Positions 10,431 to 22,409 of a DNA stretch of 64,000 bases are shown in pieces. Positions within the stretch are counted from its first letter, which is position 1, and each line of letters opens with the position of its first letter. Where the stretch lies: contig NC_092575.1 in assembly GCF_037975245.1 (NCBI RefSeq), positions 23,962,341 to 24,026,340 on the forward strand, given 5' to 3'. A program made the position numbers and the translations under genes. Below the pieces are notes generated by a model, which was not told where the DNA came from, searched no databases, and worked only from the letters and a program-made list of their open reading frames with translations. Source of the stretch: Apostichopus japonicus (Eukaryota; Echinodermata; Holothuroidea; Aspidochirotida; Stichopodidae).

Positions 10431-12175
10431 TAGAACAAGGTAAGTATGGCTAAATGCTACGACGACATATGAATGCTGAGAGTCAGACTTTGTGAAAGGC
10501 TGTATATACATTATACATTAGTAATATAGTTATAGTGTAGATTGGAGGGCCTGCTATTCAAAGTGGGGGCGCCACCCATTGTTGGATCGACAAACGATTG
10601 TTGGAGAGTCGCCACACAAAAAACACCGGAAGGAAAAACGAAAGTATGGAAGTGTTGAACATTAATAACTTCGGAAGTTTCAAAATATAACACCATGTTG
10701 CAACTCAGCACCTTTAATAATATCAAAAATTCCCAAAACAAGGGGATACCACCTCCCCGTACATCCCTTCCCCAAGCCACGACATCCAACACCGGGGAGA
10801 TGAGGGGGGTTGCCAAGATGACGTAAGCAGGCAATTGGGGTCACCAAAACTTATGGTGCGGTATCAGTTATGACGCACGCTTGGAAATTTCATTTCTTTT
10901 TCATAGCAACGGATAAATTAAGGCCGACTTGACAAAGTAATAGCAAGTCTCTCAATGTGTGTTTGCGTAAATTTGCAAAGCTAGATACAACCAGTGTGTG
11001 TGTCTGTGTGTAAAAAGTATAGTCGTAACTTGTTTGAGGTCACCCAAGTAATTTTCAGATACATTCCACTGTTATAAGTAGACTGTCTCAAAATAGTGCC
11101 CAAACGGCGCCATTATTTAAGGACTTTGCTTCAACAGAAGGTACGCATTATTTCGTCTGCTTTGGGGGGTCAAAATATGTAAAATATAGCACGTTTCGAA
11201 GGCTAGATATGTAAAAAGAAGAGAAATTTATTAGACAATGAGTAATATTTGCATGTTCAAACTCAATGTATGTTGCATGCTGCGGCCTTTACACTAATAA
11301 CGTATAGCACAACATCCCTATGCAACGATATCCCACCAGCATAAAAGCAGTGGCGGATATTGCTAACTCATTCTACGCACATTTTCATATACCTTCTTTT
11401 TTTTTCCATTTTCAGAGTAGCTTTAATATTTGTCAGAAGCTTGTTGCCATGACAACGCTAACAATATTGATATTGCCCATTAAGCCTTTGTAAAGGAAAT
11501 ATAAGGAGGCTTTAGGTTAATTTTCAATGTTAGGCTATGGGCAGATCATACAGACAACATTCACAGGTCAACTCGTAAAAATCAGACATAACGGGAAAGA
11601 GCTATACAAGTTTTTAACATAAATTACCGGTAATGAATACGGAATTATACCCATTTTTTGGCTACATTTTTAAACCGTACACAGGCAATTTCTGCCTGTG
11701 GCTAAATAAGACGTACCAAACATTAGAACTTTAATGCAAACAGAACTGGAAAAAAAACGGGACTCACGAAATTTCTCAGTAAGTTGGCAGTTCGAGGTGT
11801 CATACATATTTAATGTTATACTGTCACGACAAATGAGTACTTTATTACCAGGCGTGATATCTACACGGCTAGTCGTGATAAAACCCTGCATCCTACAGTG
11901 ATATAATGAATAGAGATGCCTTCATTAAATTCAGTCTTTGAGACAAAGTGCTGTCTTTATTCTTATTCCTATATTATAAAACAAAATCAGGACATCCCAT
12001 TAGCTATTAAACAAATTAATAAATATTTATAAGTTTTCTTATCAAGCGAAGGAGAAGTCTCGGCCAAGGCTTATGTGGCTTGCAATATGCCCCCCCCCCC
12101 CCCCTTCGTGAATTTATTGAAACAATTGTGGAACTTGCAAGAATGATGTATGAAAGGAATTCTGAAATAGGTGCA
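10431..12175. other. AT-rich DNA, no gene seen
   Basis: Contains a CG-rich patch at 10560-10830 with a 107-codon minus-strand frame lacking any recognised motif, and C runs at 12091-12104. No repeat family was recognised. Confidence 0.55.
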
Positions 12176-12189
12176 CGGCCCGCGGGCCG
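12176..12189. repeat. GC palindrome, possible hAT end
   Basis: CGGCCCGCGGGCCG is a perfect 14-bp palindrome in an otherwise AT-rich region. GCGGCCCGCGGGCCGC is a familiar motif near the ends of several animal hAT families. I found no second end here. Confidence 0.4.
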
Positions 12190-12974
12190 CTAAAGATATT
12201 AGTCCTGCTGCCAATAAGAAATCCCTCACCCCACACCCCCTCCCCAGCCCACCATCATGAGGTCATAAAACATAGTGCTCCAGCAAAAAAAATCTTGGCT
12301 CTCGTAAGAAATCAATTTAGAAAAACCTGATGTGTTGGTCACTCAAATTGAAGCAATGTCAGAAATTATAATATAGCTAGAGAGCAGCGGAACGAAAAAG
12401 TGTCATGTTTTGTGAATTTTCTGATCGGAGTATACTAACATAGCTAAAATTCTACGTTGTCATGCCAACAAACGTAATGTTCTGTGTATTTCCAGCGGTA
12501 AGGGGTATAAGAGAGGAAAAAATTTACATATAGACTAGAAAATCATATTCCTTTGAAGATTTAGTAAAGAGAAACATAATAGCCTATAGCTGAAATAGAA
12601 TTTCTTTATAAGTGAACCTCCTTGCTTCGGTGATGGAAATTTTCTTCAGACAGCTGTACACAAAAAGAAATATTTATAAAATTATAATTTTAGATATAGA
12701 GGAATGTCAAAATATGATATTTCTCTGGTATTTTACGATATCGTAAATATCATCTTGGAATATTTATAGTTGTATTCTGATACGTTATGTGATTATGGCA
12801 TGTAATAATAATATATGATATTCTAACGCCATTACATTAATATCTAACGTTTTAGACTAAATAAAATTTTTAGAAAGATGTAGGTCTATCAAATGATACC
12901 AATACGTATAACTCAGTGCCGGTTAGTAAACCATCAGCTCTTGTCACTATATATTTGTATATAGTGCCAGCATG

Positions 12975-12976
<2 letters not shown>
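12190..12976. other. AT-rich DNA, no gene seen
   Basis: Very AT-rich with repeated GATAT/ATATC motifs at 12700-12800. No coding signal. Confidence 0.6.
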
Positions 12977-13044
<68 letters not shown>

Positions 13045-13066
13045 ATATATCTATATCTATATATAT

Positions 13067-13097
<31 letters not shown>

Positions 13098-13133
13098 GAT
13101 ATATATATATATCTATATAGATATAGATATATA

Positions 13134-13215
<82 letters not shown>

Positions 13216-13216
13216 T
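12977..13216. repeat. Long compound (TA)n microsatellite
   Basis: About 240 bp of TA with TCTA, GATA and AAATA interruptions. Open frames on both strands here (Tyr-Ile repeats) are artefacts of the dinucleotide. Confidence 0.95.
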
Positions 13217-15014
13217 ACGCATATGTATAATACCACACCTGCTGGTATACCATGCAGATAGTCATACCATACACAATGCCATCAATTTGAATGTAATCGT
13301 ATATTTATAACCCGTATACATTTGCAAGAAACTTTACCGTTGTCTATATTCATTAAACATTATTCATTAAACCTTGTAGATTTATTATGTTTGACATACT
13401 AGTGACATCTGATATACTCGTTCTATAGATGTTTACTTGACATATATCATGTATGGACGAAAAGATGTAGAATTTGTGTGCTGAGGTAAAATACAGTTTA
13501 TGCTTCCGTCCATATTACATATTTATCTATTTCGGCTCATTATTTTGCTTCCACACAGTGAGTTCTATAGTTAAATTACATGAGTACTGTAATAACGGTT
13601 AAAGGTCTTGTAAATGATGGATAATATATATGCATCAACATTAAGTTCTAAAAAAAGGGTTTCATGTTTTAATTTTATATTTTGAAAATCTACAAATTGT
13701 TTCTGCAAGTATATACTGTGTTCCTGATACTAACTCTTAGCCATATATGCCTGGTAAACACATCGTCCATAATGCAATGTTGTTTTTACATTCCTTCCCT
13801 ACAAATACAGCATCTGGTTTGCTCTTTCAAATTATCTATAAAAGAAACATTTATGCAAGCTTTTAATTTTGTTTTGAAAATTGTTGGCAAATTTAAGTGA
13901 AGTGACGAAGTTTACTAAAAGATAAAGTGACAGAATGTTATCGAAGTTATCGAATGTTATCGAATATAATCACTCCATTCTTATGACCTTTACGGCGTAA
14001 CAGCGTATTCAGTTTAATTTGTTTTAAACTGACAAATCAGTACATTTTTTGTGTTTGTCAAAACACATCATTCTTTATCATAGTTTTTTTGGGCTAGATA
14101 CTTTAGTTTGTCCTTCACTTATATATAGAGTCAGCAAACTAATAAAGAATATTCTCTTCCGCCGATGTCTGAATCAACAATGTGATTTTATCTTGAGCAC
14201 ATTTAGAAGATGCTTTAATTTGTCAGCCATGTTCAACAGCCCACCAGCTTAACAATTTGGTAAAGGTGTCATTTTCAACCGTCACACAGGAGCTGTGAGT
14301 TACACTACAAACTGCTACGAGGTCTCAAAATCCATCTACGTACGACGAGAATTACAACTATCTCAGTTATAATTATTTTCGACTAACACTTTACAATAAT
14401 TGTACTTTCCTCACGTTATGTAACCTTTTACACTGCAGTGAGAGGCACTTAGGGGGTAGAGGGGAGGAGGAGGAAGGGGACGGAGGGGTCAAATTGAAAC
14501 AATTTATACGTATATACTGGAATGAATTCGTTACTTATCTTACAAGAATCTTGTACATTTTTCTTTTAAAAACAAAGAGATAAAGTGATACTGTCTTTGC
14601 ACTGTGACTTTTGTTACAGGGGAGTAAGGCCGGTTTATGTAGTCAGGTAATGAAACTATGGTAATATGGGTTCAAAGATTGATTGAAATCGTTAATACAG
14701 TATATATCTATCAATGACATCTTAAACCAAAGTACTGAGATCTATGTAAACTCTAATCCCTACACTTTCCCCGATGCCATGTGTCTGTGTGCGTGTGTCT
14801 GGGTGTATCTGTGTGGGTGTATACATGTCTAGACCTCACAACTGGTGAAATGGGACAACAGAAATTTCTGTCACTAGTTGTCGAACAATAGAGATGTCGA
14901 ACAATGTTTCTGGCTATAAAGATGTGGTATTTGGTGAGAAAACAATATGAAGATGGTATAGTCAGATAAATTGCAACCAAATATTGATGGCCTAGTAATT
15001 CGGAGATTTATTTT
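13217..15014. other. AT-rich DNA, no gene seen
   Basis: A G-rich patch at 14451-14490 (GGGGGTAGAGGGGAGGAGG) and a GT-rich patch at 14776-14822. No gene or repeat family was recognised. Confidence 0.55.
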
Positions 15015-15102
15015 AAAGCATTTTTAATACTTGGTAATGTACGCACGCACGCCATTCGTTTCATTAAATGAACCAATCAAATCGACAATTATAAGAAATA
15101 AT

Positions 15103-15142
<40 letters not shown>

Positions 15143-15183
15143 GAAAAACGTAATGAGTTGGAAAATCAAGAACAGTGAAAAAA

Positions 15184-15251
<68 letters not shown>

Positions 15252-15289
15252 TCTATTCATTTATCTCAATCTTTATGAAGTGTAAGATA
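15015..15289 (+). repeat. Local tandem duplication, unit 1
   Basis: Starts AAAGCATTTTTAATACTTGG and ends TTTATGAAGTGTAAGATAA. It is repeated immediately at 15290-15494. The unique arms on both sides of the TA tract are essentially identical. Unit 1 contains a SINE tail fragment inside the TA tract; unit 2 does not. Confidence 0.9.
15139..15186 (-). mobile_element. SINE tail fragment (TA-tail family)
   Basis: AATGAAAAACGTAATGAGTT through AACAGTGAAAAAACTT is the reverse complement of the conserved 3' domain of the SINE. It has TA repeats on both sides and no tRNA-like body. It is present in duplication unit 1 only. Confidence 0.8.
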
Positions 15290-15373
15290 AAAGCATTTTT
15301 AATACTTGGTAATGTACGCACGCACGCCATTCGTTTCATTAAATGAACCAATCAAATCGACAATTATAAGAAA

Positions 15374-15454
<81 letters not shown>

Positions 15455-15494
15455 TCTATTCATTTATCTCAATCTTTATGAAGTGTAAGATAAA
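15290..15494 (+). repeat. Local tandem duplication, unit 2
   Basis: Same flanks as unit 1, but with one uninterrupted (TA)n tract (15375-15451) and no SINE fragment. The unit is about 70 bp shorter than unit 1. Confidence 0.9.
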
Positions 15495-16191
15495 CGTTAA
15501 CTGCCATGAAAATATTTAGTGTAGAAAACACCGTCCATGTCTCCTATCGTACCTCTATTGGCCTGCCATATTCTTGACAACCCCCCCCCTCCTCCCCCTT
15601 TCATGTTACTATGGCGACTTTACAATCAAACATCTCTTATATTTGAGCGTCAGACAGACAGCCTTGGGAGGGATATCTTTGCATCCACTTTACTTCCATC
15701 ATATGAATTATTTTACAAGTTTTACCGGCATGATATCAAGATATTCAGAAATTTTCATTTCGAGAAATTTTCCAAACATGATTTCAAAGACAGCCTTTCG
15801 TATCATGGTAACAACAGCTGGATGCTCTTAATATTAAAGAGTTATTAAACTCATATAATCTAGTTGATTTTTTCATCCATAAGTTATATTTCATCTCCCC
15901 CCCCCTCCTCCCATTCTTGCGTACCCTCTCATCGTTTGGTTTACTTCAAGAGGAGAGTTCAGTACTTTTTGTCTTTAAGATTTATTTTTGAATTATAGAA
16001 GAACATATTCTAAGCATCCTGAAGAAATTTGCATAGAATCTCTACATAACAATTACGAGATATTGATAGCTGAAATTATGATAGCTTATACACTCAGTGA
16101 ACTTGAGCCAAGCAGGTGTAATATCAGATGCACATACAGTTACAACTGTGTTGGTTTGCTCTATTTTTACTTTATTATTTTGAACTAGAAT
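15495..16191. other. AT-rich DNA, no gene seen
   Basis: C-rich runs at 15582-15600 and 15896-15912. Frames up to 103 codons (15537-15848) have no recognisable domain. Confidence 0.55.
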
Positions 16192-16462
16192 TTAAATGAG
16201 TGTTCCAACTTTACTTTATTGAATGCATCCCAAAAAGTGAAAAAAAAAATGTATTTTAAATTTTGAAAGAGAAAAACACATAACATAATTTTGTCAGTGT
16301 GCATCTATGACCTCACACCTGTTAGACTTAAATGGGTGTTCCAACTTAACTGTATTGAAATGCATCCCAAGAAGTCGAAAAATTAATTTCAATTTTGAAG
16401 AGAAAAAAAAAACCGCATAACATAATTGTGTCAGTGTGCATCTATGACATCACACCTGTTTG
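16192..16462 (+). repeat. Tandem duplication of a ~135-bp unit
   Basis: Units 16192-16327 and 16328-16462. Both begin TTAAATG(A/G)GTGTTCCAACTT and end with TCAGTGTGCATCTATGAC(C/A)TCACACCTGTT. They differ by several substitutions and indels, so the duplication is not very recent. Confidence 0.88.
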
Positions 16463-18834
16463 CTACAAGTCCACATCTGGTACAAAACATGTCATCAATT
16501 GAAATGTTGTGCTCTTAGGATTAGAAATTGAATATAAATTACAACAGGCCTGTATAGAATTGGTTTCTTTCTTCGTCAATCAAAAATATATTCTTCACCT
16601 GGAGTATACTTAAAGTACCATAGCAGTTTATTATGTTCAGTACTTCAGATATCGGATCTTTCGTTTCAGAGCCAAGTATATCGTTCCACGAGAAAGTGGC
16701 AATTTTCGACTCAAAATACCACTGTATAACGAGAACAGCAGTCTGTTGTTGATATATTCTCGACTTGGCATTATATAAACTTTTTTGGATTGATTTTTGT
16801 TTTAAAGATGGTCTTGTTTATTATACATACTAAAATAACAAGAAAATGTCTAGGCTAAATAAGTGAGTCAATTATAGTTAATTAGTTGACAAGTTAAGTC
16901 ATATTACATCAAAAATAGCAAAAATTGTTGACACGTTCAAATTGCTTGTAAGATATGACTAATATTAACTTTAAGAGTGCCTGGGTGTCTAAATGTTAAA
17001 GATCCGACTGGATTTATTAATTACAAGCTTATAAACCTTCATTTAGTAAAACAAAAACAACAACCAAAATACTCCAGAAATTTGCCTTAACCAAATCGAT
17101 TACAATCTTATTTTGCGTAGCATTCGATAGAATTTCCCTCAAAACGCCTAAAAGTGAGCTTTAACCAGAGGCGAGCCTTAATATTGTAAATGACCTCAGC
17201 TGTTAGAAGAAGAAAAAAAACAAGCCTACGATTATCTTTCACTTCATGATGCATCTTGCCTGATCAAGTTCCACTAAATATAATGAAAATGCCATCAAAT
17301 AAAAAATAGCTCTTCTTTAAAAGTGGACTTTGCTATCGAAATGAACCATGCCATTATTGGACGATCTAGTGTCGTGTAGTTTACATATGAGTGTTACAGA
17401 AAAAAGAAAAGAGAAGAAAAGGTAACTTTAATTTGCAATTTCTATTTTTACCTGATCACTGGTTGAGCATAGTTACATATAAAGATACGATCGAGGTTGC
17501 GATCAGTAAGATGAAGATTCGATAGAATGGATTCAAATCAAATAATAAGGAAGGAAAAGATTTGACATCACACATCAATGACTTTTAAAGTATTACCTTT
17601 TAATTTTACCTAACGACGCCTCATCCCTAAATTCTTTTTTTATCTTTTAATTTTTTTTTTTTTTTTAAGCTAGATGGTCGGAGAATTTTTTTAGAGTAAA
17701 AGTGCTTTCTATTATCGATGAAGTAGTAATTATTGACCAGGCGCAAATAATAGTCACTTCCATCGAATTTAGTGTCTATTATATACTTACCTTGGGTCGT
17801 TAATATGCTATAGAATTCCAAGGATTTTAGCCACTCTTTCATCTCATTCTAAATATAGTGTTTTCAAGCGCAGATAGAGATTAATCTAATGCAATTCCTT
17901 TCACAAATATGCGAAATTGGTACCCTTTTTTCCTCTCTTTCTCCTTCCATAAAACTTAATTTCTTGTCGCATAATTGTTTGAAATTAAGGGGAAATATTT
18001 GGTGGAGATGAGAACGAGGTCTGTAGAAAATTAAACTATAGGCAGTAGTATAGATGAAGGTGAGATGGATTCAAAATGTCTGGTAATAACAATTATTCAT
18101 AAACGCACAAGACGTTGAAAACAAATCGTTTATGCATGTGTTCAACCGTATCTCTTTTACCAAAATGCCGAATGTCACGTTCGTTCGTTCGGATATAAAT
18201 AGCTCTCATGTTAAAACATCTGTATCTCTTATCAAATACACCAGAACTAATTTGCCCTGTTACTAAATTTGAGTTCCTGAGGGAATTTTCAGGGTAGAGC
18301 AAAATTGAGTGGTTTTTGTTTTTGCCTTTCCGTTAAGCCGTCATTGCAAAATAATAAATGTTAAATCTAAGTACCGCGATATGCCTGAGAGTATTAACGA
18401 TACATTAATTAAAATATTATCAACTCGAAATGTGGGTTGATGGTAGATCTCATCAAGGTTTTTAGTTTAGGTATGATTACGTTTTGAAGACAGTAGTCAA
18501 TAAGTGGCAATTAGTGTGCAATTAGTGACAATGTTATAACAATAAATGGTCAGAATTTAGGCGTTAAAATTAAACTTTTATTAGTATCGGTATTTTAATC
18601 GAATTTACATTTACAAATTACTGATAATAATCTACTTTAATCTAATTATGTGATAAATCAGTTAGAACTTATGATATTCAAATATTCTCTTGTCAGTATT
18701 TGGATGAATCAAGGAAATTGTCTGTTAAAATTCTATTGTTTAGTCAAATCAATTACAATTGCTAAACTGATATATATGGTTATATCGATAATATTGATAA
18801 TAATCGATCAGTTACAGGTAATGACAATTAACAT
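16463..18834. other. AT-rich DNA, no gene seen
   Basis: Very AT-rich, with poly-T at 17651-17667. No open frame over 75 codons. The last ~200 bp grade into the degenerate repeat that follows. Confidence 0.6.
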
Positions 18835-19260
18835 TGTGTCGTCATTATGTAGTCAATCAAAATACGGTTGCTAGTGATATGTTATTTATATTTCAATATG
18901 TCATTTATCGCTACATAATTGTGTCGTCAGCATGTAGTCAAGCAAATGCAATTGATAAGCATTTGTCAGTAGTAACCAATCAATTACTGACAACACTGTG
19001 TCGTCATTGTGTAGTCAATCAAATAAAGTAGCTAATGGTATGCTGTCAATGTGTAAGCAATCAATTCCAATGTCTGTCAGCAATCTATTGTTATTTTGTG
19101 ATCAAGCAATTACAGTTGCTAATAATATTACATTTTTAATACTTCATCAACCAATCACAATTGTCGATAATAATGTACTCCATTGTAGGTATATTCAGTC
19201 AACCAATCACAATCGCCGATAATATTCTGTTGTCATGTATGTAACCAATCAATTGCATGA
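18835..19260 (+). repeat. Degenerate CCAAT-rich minisatellite
   Basis: About eight or nine diverged copies of a ~42-48-bp unit. The core is like TGTGTCGTCATTATGTAGTC followed by AATCAATTACAATTGCTAAT. Clear unit starts are at 18835, 18920, 18998 and 19041. Four later units carry ACCAATCA, which is an NF-Y-type CCAAT box. Apparent open frames through the array are short and out of phase with each other. Confidence 0.7.
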
Positions 19261-19325
19261 CATTCTGACATTATCAGTACGTTGTTCAATTGCAAATACA
19301 AAGACCATCCTGTTGTAAACAAAAA

Positions 19326-19688
19326 GAGGGCGTTGTGGTCAAGTGGTTAATTTAATTAAGGCAGTGGACTTGTGATCTAAGGATTACAGGTTCGAGCCCT
19401 GGCCAGATCATTGCGTTGTGTCCTTGAGCAAGGCGCTTTATCTCCATTGCCTCTCTTCACCCAGGTGTATAAATGGGGACTTGCGAGGTAACTTGTAAAT
19501 ATAGTTGTGTGCGCCGGTTTGTGGCTGCACCCTATGGGAAGTCCCCCGGAGGACACGTGGTTGATTGAATTGTGCACACTTTGGTGTGTAGGTGTGGCAA
19601 GTTACCAATGACCAGGGTTAAGTTGTAAAAATCGTGTGAGAAGGCCTTGGCCCTGAACAAGACTGTAAACCTAAAAATTAAAATTAAC
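19326..19688 (+). mobile_element. tRNA-derived SINE with conserved central domain
   Basis: The tRNA-like head has box A TGGTCAAGTGG (about 19336) and box B GGTTCGAGCCC (about 19390). The intervening GGTTAA..AAGGCAGTGGACTT resembles Leu/Ser tRNAs, apart from a 9-bp TTTAATTAA duplication in the D-loop region. The body carries CCTTGAGCAAGGCGCTTTAT, typical of the conserved domain shared by broadly distributed animal SINEs (the MetaSINE or Nin-DC type; I am not sure which name applies). The 3' end is an AAATTA-type tail (19673-19688). The element is about 360 bp and looks nearly complete. Confidence 0.8.
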
Positions 19689-21146
19689 GAGGCACAGATT
19701 TACCAACCCCCCTACCCCACCCCTACCCATCACTACTCACCTTCAAGAAAAATTACAACATTGTAATGTCAGTGTATAATAACGGGAAAATTGCACAGAA
19801 GACGAAAGAGTAAGCTTTTTAAGAGGCCTTTTATGCTGTCTTCATTCGCAAGAAACTATTTTAAGATTGGTTTCATCTATATATGTCACATGTGTAGGTG
19901 CCCTGCACTATATATACACGTCCAACACCTTATTAATGAAATGGTAATTATTCCCGAACGTTACATCTGTTGACGTGATCCAATGTCCCTTTGGGATAGC
20001 CGATGACTTACTTATTACGGATAACAATTTCATCTTCAGATGGCACCTTTTTTTCGGTTTTCCCCTTCTTTTTTTTACTGTTTTACTAGAAAATTCTACT
20101 GTCGATAAATTACTTAAATCCATTTTCACTCTGAAGAGGCACATTTGAAGGATTAATGTATTCTCTTGATTTTAAAGGGGTACCAAGGTAAGGTATAAGT
20201 ATAGTGATACTGATGTCAATATGTGTATACGTTGCTTTAAGTTTATGGGATATACGTGAGAGTTATGTGTGAGAAGGAAACTGCGTTTGAAATGATGTAA
20301 TATTTACGTCATATTTATACGGTAGGACTAAAATATGGTGCAAACACTATATTTCATATTTATATATATAGTTAATTTACAATTGGTTGGATAGAAAATA
20401 TTGCAGCGATGTTATAAGGTTCCGCTGACTGCATTTATAAGATTCGAAAGCCTTCTCACAGTCTCAGAGATACCGAGCCCAGGGCCGATTTTCGTCCACC
20501 TGTGATAAATATACATTACTGCAGTTTCCTGAGCGAATATGTCGGGAACATAGTTTGTTTTCAGACTGCATGAGACACGGGCATTATAGACAATACGCAA
20601 AGTTAAATAGAAAATTTCTTACGGGGATCTCTAGATAGCAAAAATCTAACAACTTCCTACGCTCAAAAAGTTACCAAACAATGTGAGATAGAAAAGCAGG
20701 TAAAAATTTGATCAGATAAAAAGTAGGCTTTATGCTATGCACAATGAATTGAGGCAATTAAGAAGGCTTGAGGCGGTGATGCAAATCTTTGAAGAGACAT
20801 CACAAACCTAATATCAAAGATTAATTCCTGATATTGCCAATACAGTGTTTGCTTCATACGCTAATGATATGTAACTAGGTTAAGAAATTCATTGGTAGAT
20901 TTAAAACAGTATTTTAAGTCTTGATTGATCCATTGTGTGCTTTGAGCAAATATCAACAACCATATACAGAGTTACATAATTCAAATTATGACAATTGCTG
21001 CTAAAATAATGGCGTCATAACAATTTGCCACAGTAAGGGTCATAACGTGTAAGGTTCATAGAATATTGGGTATTTCGTCTATGGTGATTTAGATTATACC
21101 TTAAGGCCTATAGCTGGTTGATTACTCTAAAAATGATATTTTCCCT
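19689..21146. other. AT-rich DNA, no gene seen
   Basis: A C-rich run directly after the SINE (19707-19732) and otherwise AT-rich unique sequence. No coding signal. Confidence 0.55.
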
Positions 21147-21461
<315 letters not shown>

Positions 21462-22360
21462 ATTGTTATCATTGCCCAGTTGGCGTGCCATGCACTGAAC
21501 GTTATATCATCTGTATGCTAAGTTTATTATCATAGATAATCGACATTGAGGCGACTACTAAACAAACATTATGTTGAGGTGTGGAAAAGAAAAATATTCA
21601 TTACCCAAGGAGTAAAATGAGGTAAAGTGATCATAATCAGGAAATTCATGATAATTATACGTTTAATTCTTTCTTAATTATATAGCTTAAGTATTTTATA
21701 TCTACAAAGGAAATAAAAAAAGTGCATTAAGAACTGATGAGAAAATACCCTCCCCCCCTCTTTTTTCCACAAAAAAAATGGCATAAACTGAAAGGTATTT
21801 TGAGAGGAGCTTTCAAAAGTCACGATTTATATCTTTAATATCGTTAATGCACAAGGTATATACAATAGACAAATGTAGCTTATACTTTCAAGTCAGGTGT
21901 GAAATAACGACGCGAATCGTGTTTGTCATGTGATCGATCTGAGATACTTAAAATATAATGCCGGTTATTGGAATATTGACAATTAAACCTTCTATCGCGC
22001 TGCTCTAAGCATTAAGCGATACAGGCTCGCTAATGGCACTATGGATTATATATTCAAAACGTTATGAATAGATTATGCACATCACAATGAGAACGGTATA
22101 AATATCAATTGTTTGATTGGGAGAATTGTACAGGCGCAAATAGATCGTTTAAAATGACTTTTTTTTTTTGTCGTTGATGATGTTATAATTATGTTTTCAT
22201 GCTATGCCTAGCATTGTCTGCTGCAGTGTTACAATCTGTAAGCTAATATATACATAATCGTATTTTTTATGTGCACACCTTTACGGATGGATGCATGAAT
22301 ATACGCTGTTAGTATCAATCTACACACAGTGTAAACTTTAATAGTATATACAGGAGGATT
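21462..22360. other. AT-rich DNA, no gene seen
   Basis: No repeat or open frame of note. Confidence 0.55.
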
Positions 22361-22409
22361 GCATTGTGGGAGACCGGAAATGGCGGTGAACCCTGGGAAA
22401 ACCGCCATT
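22361..22409 (+). promoter_or_regulatory. Promoter-like motif cluster (ETS/YY1-type)
   Basis: GCATTGTGGGA, ACCGGAAAT (ETS-type core GGAA) and AAATGGCGGT (YY1-type core ATGGCGG) lie within 30 bp. AATGGCGGT also forms a 9-bp hairpin with ACCGCCATT at 22401-22409. These three sites often occur at animal housekeeping promoters. No coding exon could be linked downstream, so function is inference. Confidence 0.3.
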
